DNA of 64,000 nucleotides from Vibrio sp. 10N.286.49.B1 (lineage in GTDB: Bacteria; Pseudomonadota; Gammaproteobacteria; Enterobacterales; Vibrionaceae), in contig NZ_MCUW01000013.1 of the NCBI RefSeq assembly GCF_002873335.1, forward strand, positions 32,532 through 96,531. The letters run 5' to 3'. The notes under the pieces are model-generated. The model was not told where the DNA came from. It did no database searches and saw nothing but the letters and a program-made list of their open reading frames with translations. How positions within the stretch are numbered: the stretch's first letter is position 1; each line of letters starts with the position of its first letter. Below are positions 58,483 to 64,000 of this stretch, piece by piece. Position numbers and translations under genes: made by a program.

Positions 58483-58515
58483 AAAAAAAGCGAGTGTTAG
58501 ACACTCGCTTTTTTA
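58483..58515. terminator. Bidirectional terminator between yafJ and purN
   Basis: Stem AAAAAAGCGAGTGT / ACACTCGCTTTTTT with a 3-base loop; T-runs on both strands. Confidence 0.93.
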
Positions 58516-58529
58516 TGTTTACTATTTGG

Positions 58530-59168
58530 CTATTTATCGGCGTACCCTTGGGCACCGAGAGCTTGACCATCCAAAATAGCTTTGCTGCCATCCATGGAAA
58601 GCCTATCTTCAACAAACCATTTAACCACAAGTGGGTAGATCTGATGCTCTTGGACTTGAATACGTTGTTCTAGCAATTCCACAGTATCATTATCAAACAC
58701 AGGCACTTTTGCTTGTAGGATGATTGGACCGCCATCTAATTTCTCAGTGACGAAGTGGATACTGGTTCCATGGTGTTCATCACAGTTATCAATAGCACGT
58801 TGATGTGTGTGGAGACCCGGATATTTCGGCAACAATGAGGGATGAATATTGATCATCTTCCCCATATAGTGACGAACAAACTCACCACTCAAAATGCGCA
58901 TGTAACCTGCTAAAACCAGTAAATCAGGGTGGTGCTTGTCAATGCGTCGCATTAGCTCTGCATCAAAGGCTTCTCGTGATTCACTTGCTTTTGGGTCAAG
59001 GAATTCAGCTTCGGCACCTGCATTTCTAGCACGTTCGAGAGCAAATGCTGACTCTTTATTAGAAAATACAGCACGAACTTTAGCGTTCGTGATTGAGCCT
59101 TCACAAGCATCAATAATTGCCTGTAAATTCGTGCCATTCCCTGAAACTAAAACAACGATATTCTTCAT
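58530..59168 (-). CDS. purN: Phosphoribosylglycinamide formyltransferase
   Basis: A 212-residue enzyme (E. coli 212) that formylates GAR with 10-formyl-THF, the third purine step. The N-terminal phosphate-binding motif is VLVSGNGTNLQAIIDACEGS; the catalytic set is INIHPSLLPKYPGLHTHQRA (Asn and His) with Asp in EKLDGGPIILQAKVPVFDND. It starts three bases after purM, so the two form an operon under the PurR site upstream of purM. Confidence 0.97.
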   Translation of the reverse strand: MKNIVVLVSGNGTNLQAIIDACEGSITNAKVRAVFSNKESAFALERARNAGAEAEFLDPKASESREAFDAELMRRIDKHHPDLLVLAGYMRILSGEFVRHYMGKMINIHPSLLPKYPGLHTHQRAIDNCDEHHGTSIHFVTEKLDGGPIILQAKVPVFDNDTVELLEQRIQVQEHQIYPLVVKWFVEDRLSMDGSKAILDGQALGAQGYADK

Positions 59169-59171
59169 GAA

Positions 59172-60212
59172 TTACTTGATCTCTACTTGCTCTTCGCCGG
59201 CTTCAGCTTGTGCAATCTCACCAATAACCCAAGCGTTCTCGCCTTCAGCTTGTAAAAGTGCAACTGCTGCGTCAGCTTGCTCTTTAGGAAGTGCGACGAT
59301 TAGGCCCACACCACAGTTGAACGTACGATACATTTCGAATGTTTCAACGTTGCCTTTTTCTTGTAGCCAATTGAAAATTGCAGGCCATTCCCAGCTCTTG
59401 CCGTCGATGACTGCTTTAGTGCCTTCAGGAAGTACACGAGGGATGTTTTCCCAGAAACCACCGCCTGTGATGTGAGAGATCGCATGGATATCATGCTCAG
59501 CAATCATTTTAAGCGCTGATTTGATGTAGATTTTCGTTGGTTCGAGTAGGTGCTCACCAATGGTGCGCTCACCGAGAACTTCATTTTTGTCTGCGCCAGA
59601 TACTTCAAGTACCTTGCGAATCAAAGAGTAGCCGTTTGAGTGTGGGCCACTTGAACCAACAGCGATAAGTGCATTTCCTGCGGCAACTTTAGTTCCGTCA
59701 ATAATGTCTGCTTTTTCAACAACGCCAACACAGAAACCAGCGACGTCGTAATCGTCACCTTCATACATGCCTGGCATTTCAGCAGTTTCACCACCAATCA
59801 GTGCACAACCAGCTTGTACACAACCTTCTGCAATACCAGATACAACATCCGCTGCTGTGTCGATATCTAGCTTACCTGTTGCGTAATAATCCAAGAAAAA
59901 TAGTGGCTCACCACCTTGAACGATAAGATCGTTCACACACATTGCGACTAAATCGATGCCAATGGTGTCATGTTTTTTAAGGTCGAGTGCAAGACGTAGT
60001 TTTGTACCAACGCCGTCTGTACCTGATACGAGTACCGGCTCTTTGTATTTAGTTGGCAACTCACATAAAGCACCAAATCCACCGATGCCTCCCATTACTT
60101 CAGGGCGACGAGTGCGCTTAACCGCGCCTTTAATACGGTCAACTAATGCATTACCAGCATCAATGTCTACACCAGCGTCTTTATAGCTTAGGGAAGTGTT
60201 GTTTCCGCTCAC
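59172..60212 (-). CDS. purM: Phosphoribosylformylglycinamidine cyclo-ligase
   Basis: A 346-residue AIR synthetase (E. coli 345) that closes the imidazole ring using ATP. Conserved stretches: [80 protein letters not shown] and [20 protein letters not shown]. The start is GTG at 60212, seven bases after GAGGA; no in-frame ATG is near. It is the first gene of purMN, behind a promoter overlapped by a PurR box, and divergent from upp, as in E. coli. Confidence 0.97.
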   Translation of the reverse strand: MSGNNTSLSYKDAGVDIDAGNALVDRIKGAVKRTRRPEVMGGIGGFGALCELPTKYKEPVLVSGTDGVGTKLRLALDLKKHDTIGIDLVAMCVNDLIVQGGEPLFFLDYYATGKLDIDTAADVVSGIAEGCVQAGCALIGGETAEMPGMYEGDDYDVAGFCVGVVEKADIIDGTKVAAGNALIAVGSSGPHSNGYSLIRKVLEVSGADKNEVLGERTIGEHLLEPTKIYIKSALKMIAEHDIHAISHITGGGFWENIPRVLPEGTKAVIDGKSWEWPAIFNWLQEKGNVETFEMYRTFNCGVGLIVALPKEQADAAVALLQAEGENAWVIGEIAQAEAGEEQVEIK

Positions 60213-60267
60213 GGGACAGTCCTCGATAAATAATTGGAAGTGAAAAGCGGCGCTATTCTAACAGGGG

Positions 60268-60296
60268 TTTATACAAAAAGGGAAACGTTTGCGTAA
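60268..60296 (-). promoter_or_regulatory. purMN promoter with overlapping PurR operator
   Basis: On the minus strand: -35 TTACGC (60296-60291), 17-base spacer, -10 TATAAA (60273-60268). The PurR box ACGCAAACGTTTCCCT (60294-60279) covers the -35 and the spacer, so bound PurR would block RNA polymerase. Confidence 0.88.
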
Positions 60297-60393
60297 GAAA
60301 GTTTAAACTATTTTCTGTTCTCTTGTTTTGTAAGAAGGCAGAAGAATATCGCCGTTGTTTTGACTGGAAAAGGAGGGAAATGTCGAAACTCAA

Positions 60394-60422
60394 CTGAAAT
60401 AAAGGAACAAAGCATGTATAAT
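60394..60422 (+). promoter_or_regulatory. Probable upp promoter
   Basis: -35 CTGAAA (60394-60399), 17-base spacer, perfect -10 TATAAT (60417-60422). The start would fall near GTGGTTTTG, leaving a leader of about 28 bases before the upp ATG. Confidence 0.7.
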
Positions 60423-60455
60423 TTTGTGGTTTTGTAAAAATTGCCGGAGTTGGAC

Positions 60456-61082
60456 ATGAAAGTTGTTGAAGTTAAACACCCTCTTGTGAAGCACAAACTA
60501 GGTTTGATGCGTGAAGGGGATATCAGCACAAAGCGTTTTCGTGAGCTTGCTACTGAAGTTGGTAGCTTATTAACTTATGAAGCGACAGCAGATTTTGAAA
60601 CAGAGAAAGTGACCATCGATGGTTGGAACGGTCCTGTTGAAGTTGATCAAATTAAAGGCAAAAAGGTCACGGTAGTGCCAATCTTGCGTGCTGGTTTAGG
60701 CATGATGGATGGTGTACTTGAGCATATGCCAAGTGCTCGTATCAGTGTCGTTGGTATTTATCGCGACGAAGAAACACTAGAGCCAGTGCCTTACTTTAAC
60801 AAATTGGCATCCAATATTGATGAGCGTATTGCTTTAGTTGTTGACCCAATGCTAGCAACGGGTGGCTCCATGATTGCCACCATCGACCTGCTAAAAGAGA
60901 AAGGCTGTAAGTCGATCAAGGTGTTGGTATTAGTGGCGGCGCCAGAAGGTATTGAAGCATTAGAAAAAGCGCACCCAGAGGTTGAGCTTTATACGGCGGC
61001 TATTGATGAGTGCTTGAACGATAAAGGTTATATTGTTCCAGGGCTTGGAGATGCAGGCGATAAGATTTTTGGTACTCAATAA
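60456..61082 (+). CDS. upp: Uracil phosphoribosyltransferase
   Basis: A 208-residue salvage enzyme, the same length as E. coli UPRT, which makes UMP from uracil and PRPP. It starts [20 protein letters not shown]. The PRPP-binding loop is [20 protein letters not shown]; the uracil-binding hood is [36 protein letters not shown] is the other conserved block. The RBS GGAG is seven to eight bases before ATG 60456. The uracil permease gene uraA lies just downstream but on the opposite strand, so the two do not form the operon known from E. coli. Confidence 0.97.
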   Translation: MKVVEVKHPLVKHKLGLMREGDISTKRFRELATEVGSLLTYEATADFETEKVTIDGWNGPVEVDQIKGKKVTVVPILRAGLGMMDGVLEHMPSARISVVGIYRDEETLEPVPYFNKLASNIDERIALVVDPMLATGGSMIATIDLLKEKGCKSIKVLVLVAAPEGIEALEKAHPEVELYTAAIDECLNDKGYIVPGLGDAGDKIFGTQ

Positions 61083-61099
61083 TCGATTGAATCCAGTAT

Positions 61100-61128
61100 G
61101 AAAAAGGCTGACATTTGTCAGCCTTTTT
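61100..61128. terminator. Bidirectional terminator between upp and uraA
   Basis: Stem AAAAAGGCTGACA / TGTCAGCCTTTTT with a 2-base turn. The T-run on the plus strand merges into the heptanucleotide repeat. Confidence 0.92.
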
Positions 61129-61165
61129 ACTTTTTACTTTTTACTTTTTACTTTTTACTTTTTAC
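61124..61165. repeat. TTTTTAC heptanucleotide repeat, six copies
   Basis: Six perfect copies directly after the terminator stem; the first copy is the terminator's own T-run. It lies between the convergent upp and uraA. Confidence 0.96.
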
Positions 61166-61177
61166 TGTGTTTGCGTT

Positions 61178-62419
61178 TTAGTCTTCGATCTGTGCATTGT
61201 CTACGACCTTGTTGTCACCTAGGTCATCAGGGAGGATAAGATTAAGAATAATCGCGACGATACCGCATAAGCTGACGCCCTGTAGGCTAAACTCGCCAAT
61301 ACCAAATGCCATTCCACCAATACCGAAAACTAATGTAATCGCCACAATGACAAGGTTGCGAGATTTATGTAGGTCAACGTTATTTTTAATCAAGGTATTC
61401 AAGCCTACTGTTGCGATAGAGCCAAACAATAAGATCATGATGCCACCCATTACTGGAACAGGGATGGTTTGCAAAATCGCGCCTAGTTTGCCGACTAAAG
61501 CAAGAACAATGGCGGTGACCGCAGCCCAGGTCATGATTACAGGATTAAATGCTTTCGTTAGCATAACTGCACCTGTCACTTCGCTGTATGTCGTATTGGG
61601 TGGCGCGCCCATCATGGATGCGGCAATCGTTGCAATTCCGTCACCGGCAATGGTGCGATGCAAACCTGGCTTCTTGAGGTAGTCTTTGCCCGTTACGTTC
61701 GAGATCGCAAGCATATCCCCTACATGCTCAACGGCAGGTGCAATGGCGACGGGTAACATAAACAGTATCGCATTGATATTGAATTCTGGGGCTGTGAAGT
61801 TTGGCATGGATAACCAAGAAGCTTGCACGACAGGCGTGAAATCAACAACGCCGAAGAACAAGCTAGTAATATAGCCAGCAGAAATTCCGCTCACAATCGG
61901 TAGAAGCTTTAAAAAGCCTCGAGAGAAAACACTGACACCAATAGTGACGAGTAAAGAAATGCTCGAGATCCACAGCGCTGCATCAGAATCGATTAGCTGA
62001 ATGCCACCATCGCCTGATTTGCCCAACGCCATATTGACAGCAACCGGTGCCAAACCCAAGCCGATGACCATAATGACAGGACCGACGACAACGGGTGGTA
62101 GTAGCTTGTGGATGATGGCGACACCACGCACCTTAATCAACACCCCCATTAGTACATAAACAACCCCTGCGGCCATTAGGCCACCCATAGTTGCTCCTAC
62201 ACCCCAAGTTTGAACACCGAACATAATCGGCGCAATAAACGCAAAAGAAGAGGCGAGGAAAATAGGCACACTGCGTTTAGTCACGAGTTGGAATAATAAG
62301 GTACCGACACCCGCTCCGAAGAGGGCGACATTTGGGTCGAGTCCAGTCAATAAGGGGACAAGTACTAAGGAGCCAAATGCAACGAACAGCATTTGAGACC
62401 CTTGAAGGATAGTTTTCAT
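61178..62419 (-). CDS. uraA: Uracil:cation symporter, NCS2 family (UraA-like)
   Basis: A 413-residue polytopic inner-membrane protein with about 14 hydrophobic segments, of the NCS2 (xanthine/uracil permease) family. Family motifs: LFVAFGSLVLVPLLTGLDPN, SSFAFIAPIMFGVQTWG, the substrate-site Glu in PAVEHVGDMLAISNVTGKDY and GAPPNTTYSEVTGAVMLTKA, and PVMGGIMILLFGSIATVGLN. E. coli UraA has 429 residues. I start at ATG 62419 (MKTILQGSQM); a TTG six codons upstream is less likely. Uracil is the likely substrate from motif and the upp neighbour, but another nucleobase is possible. It is read toward upp and has its own promoter region at 62420-62691, with the perfect palindrome GTAATCGATTAC (62491-62502). 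Confidence 0.92.
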   Translation of the reverse strand: MKTILQGSQMLFVAFGSLVLVPLLTGLDPNVALFGAGVGTLLFQLVTKRSVPIFLASSFAFIAPIMFGVQTWGVGATMGGLMAAGVVYVLMGVLIKVRGVAIIHKLLPPVVVGPVIMVIGLGLAPVAVNMALGKSGDGGIQLIDSDAALWISSISLLVTIGVSVFSRGFLKLLPIVSGISAGYITSLFFGVVDFTPVVQASWLSMPNFTAPEFNINAILFMLPVAIAPAVEHVGDMLAISNVTGKDYLKKPGLHRTIAGDGIATIAASMMGAPPNTTYSEVTGAVMLTKAFNPVIMTWAAVTAIVLALVGKLGAILQTIPVPVMGGIMILLFGSIATVGLNTLIKNNVDLHKSRNLVIVAITLVFGIGGMAFGIGEFSLQGVSLCGIVAIILNLILPDDLGDNKVVDNAQIED

Positions 62420-62558
62420 GATATCAATTCCAGGCAAGTCATAAGCACACCTAACGGTCGTCAGGCAAACGCGCGAGATAGTACCATCTTGTAATCGATT
62501 ACTTAATGATCTTAGTAAATAAAACCGGTTTATTGTTACAAATATCGCAATACTTGGC

Positions 62559-62588
62559 TTGACAACCTATTGCTAAAGCCCATTAGAT
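62559..62588 (+). promoter_or_regulatory. Possible promoter of the DUF2066 gene
   Basis: A consensus -35 TTGACA (62559-62564) followed 18-19 bases later by a weak TTAGAT/TAGATT -10. It lies about 105 bases before the start codon. The spacing is long, so this is tentative. Confidence 0.4.
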
Positions 62589-62691
62589 TGCTTGTGCGTA
62601 ATAATTTAACCAAACCTTGAAGCAGTCTGCTTGCTCCTACTCCCATGTTTGCTTATTATTCCGACTTATATCTTTGTTATTTAGGATTCCT

Positions 62692-63963
62692 ATGCGTTAT
62701 TTTGCTTGGTTGTTGGTTGGACTGTGTTCATTACCAGCGTATGCGTTGACTAAAGTTGATGTTTATTCAACTCAAATAGTGGTTAACACTGAAGAGCCAA
62801 ATGCCGATGAGATCGCTCGTCAGCAAGGAATGCTAGAGGTGTTGGTGCGTGCGAGTGGTGATGTCAATATTGCTTCAAACGCCGTGGTGAAAAAGGCACT
62901 GAGTAAGAACTCTCGCTATATTTCTCAACTGGGTTACACCCAAGTAGAAGGCAAGCAGGCGTTGAGTATGAAGTTTAATAGCACTCAAATTGGTGTGTTA
63001 CTTCAACAAGCGGATTCAGCAATGTGGCCTGCTGAACGCAGTAATATTATGGTCTGGCTAGTGGAAGACAACGGCTATGATCGATCAATAGCGTGGGAAC
63101 ATACTAACTCTCAAACGGCGCAGCAATTACGTGGCGAAGCGAAAAAACGTGGCTTACCACTGACTTTTCCTGTCGGTGATTTTGACGATATGACGGGCAT
63201 TCAAACCACAGATTTGTGGGGAGGATTTGTTGGCGCTATTGGACAAGCAACGCAACGTTATCCCGTTGATGCCGTTATGGTTATTAAAGCGAACGGAAAG
63301 CAGTTACGTTGGTCGCTTTATGACCAAAGTCCCGCCAGTATGGGAAATACGCAAGTCGCGCCAATAACAGGCGGAGCGTCGGGTGAGCTATCGGCCCAAA
63401 GCTTGATTGCTCAGGTGAGTGACTACTATGCATCTAAAAACACTACCCTTGTAAGCGGTGATAGTGCCGGCTCCGTGACGGTGTCCTTTACGGGGATGAC
63501 AAGCGCTGATGCCTTCTTTACTTTAGAACGAGCGCTAGGTCGATTAGCGTCAACAGCAAAAGTTGACGTTGCCGAAATCCGCGGTGAAACGGTGATTGTA
63601 CGAATCGCTTTGTTGGGGTCGATTGATTCTTTTGAGCAAGAAGTGTTGAAGCTTGGTTTGGTCAAAAAAGTGGAAGTGATTGAAGAAGTGCCAAACTCAG
63701 CAGATGAAAGCACCTTAGTCAACGACAAGGTTGTCGGCGCTCTGGATGAGGTCGAAAACAGTAATGCGACATCTCAAGCCGTGTCACCTCAAATCTCTGA
63801 AAACACAGCGACGAGTGCAGAGGCCGCCAGTGCGTCTGATATTGGCGCTGCGGTCAGCGATGTATCTCAACCCGAATTGCTCCCTGCAGACAATGCTGTC
63901 ACCGAAAAAACCGCCTCAGGCCTTATCGATAAACCGAAACTGGCGTTTGAATGGCTGTACTAA
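62692..63963 (+). CDS. DUF2066 domain-containing secreted protein
   Basis: A 423-residue protein with an N-terminal signal peptide (RYFAWLLVGLCSLPAYA, cut near residue 18). The region from about 20 to 350 matches my memory of DUF2066: VDVYSTQIVVNTEEPNADEI, ARQQGMLEVLVRASGDVNIA and MVWLVEDNGYDRSIAW are characteristic. The last 65 residues are Ser/Ala/Glu/Asp-rich and probably disordered. No lipobox is seen, so it is likely periplasmic. The function is unknown. In many gammaproteobacteria this gene lies between uraA and hda. I use ATG 62692, nine bases after AGGA; an earlier frame start would bury the signal peptide. Only 37 bases follow it in the window, enough for no further gene call. Confidence 0.88.
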   Translation: MRYFAWLLVGLCSLPAYALTKVDVYSTQIVVNTEEPNADEIARQQGMLEVLVRASGDVNIASNAVVKKALSKNSRYISQLGYTQVEGKQALSMKFNSTQIGVLLQQADSAMWPAERSNIMVWLVEDNGYDRSIAWEHTNSQTAQQLRGEAKKRGLPLTFPVGDFDDMTGIQTTDLWGGFVGAIGQATQRYPVDAVMVIKANGKQLRWSLYDQSPASMGNTQVAPITGGASGELSAQSLIAQVSDYYASKNTTLVSGDSAGSVTVSFTGMTSADAFFTLERALGRLASTAKVDVAEIRGETVIVRIALLGSIDSFEQEVLKLGLVKKVEVIEEVPNSADESTLVNDKVVGALDEVENSNATSQAVSPQISENTATSAEAASASDIGAAVSDVSQPELLPADNAVTEKTASGLIDKPKLAFEWLY

Positions 63964-64000
63964 TTCTATTGCAATAATCAAATAACAGACATAAAAAAGG

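Noticed and set aside
60380..60397. Five-codon frame (MSKLN) after AAAAGGAGGG, a possible leader peptide for upp
   Set aside because: The likely upp promoter starts at 60394-60422, downstream of it, so it would not be in the upp transcript.
62462..62478. PurR-like sequence GGCAAACGCGCGAG upstream of uraA
   Set aside because: Only the left half matches (GCAAACG); the right half departs from the consensus at most positions.

Overview
The window looks like ordinary chromosome of a member of the Vibrionaceae, most likely the genus Vibrio; the species cannot be told from the sequence alone. The basis is the gene order (rpsB-tsf-pyrH-frr-uppS-cdsA-dxr-rseP-bamA-skp-lpxD-fabZ-lpxA-lpxB-rnhB-dnaE-accA-tilS; yafD/mltD/gloB/yafS-like/rnhA/dnaQ; fadE/gmhA/yafJ/purNM/upp), protein sequences close to Vibrio and E. 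coli orthologues, Vibrio-type genes (DUF3622, TIGR03503, DUF2066, paired AbgT transporters), mid-range GC and high coding density. I see no rRNA, tRNA, CRISPR array, insertion sequence, integrase, prophage or defence island.

Layout. 1-2439: distal part of a type IV pilus minor-pilin operon (FimT-like end, PilW-, PilX- and PilV-like). 2794-4353: first AbgT-family transporter. 4528-7621: glutathione-dependent formaldehyde detoxification (adhC, fghA) with a divergent LysR regulator, which abuts tadA. 8197-8334: a small, very basic 45-residue gene convergent with tadA. 8598-14375: mltF and purL, the latter behind a PurR box. 14622-21009: DUF3622, DUF533/YebE-like, proS-trmO, second AbgT transporter, yaeH. 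21191-24812: map and glnD, leftward. 25004-46223: the long rightward macromolecular synthesis, envelope and lipid A block, starting with an rpsB promoter and leader and ending at tilS. 46332-53917: cytochrome c, glnB, yafD, mltD, gloB, methyltransferase, rnhA, dnaQ, TIGR03503. 54171-58465: fadE behind a probable FadR site, gmhA, yafJ. 58530-62419: purMN (PurR box over the -35), upp, and uraA, which faces upp instead of following it. 62692-63963: a secreted DUF2066 protein.

How the genes work together. The central block couples translation (S2, EF-Ts, RRF), UMP and isoprenoid supply (PyrH, Dxr, UppS), phospholipid and fatty-acid synthesis (CdsA, AccA, FabZ), outer-membrane assembly (RseP, BamA, Skp), lipid A synthesis (LpxD/A/B) and replication (DnaE, RnhB). 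Internal hairpin terminators after rpsB, tsf, frr, lpxD, lpxA and accA split it into sub-operons. Purine genes at both ends (purL, purMN) share near-identical PurR operators. GlnD and GlnB, the uridylyltransferase and its PII substrate, lie about 23 kb apart.

I found no convincing new multi-gene system. The observations most worth a second look are the unlisted 45-aa basic gene, the placement of all four short tandem repeats between convergent gene pairs, and a strong hairpin terminator between adhC and fghA.
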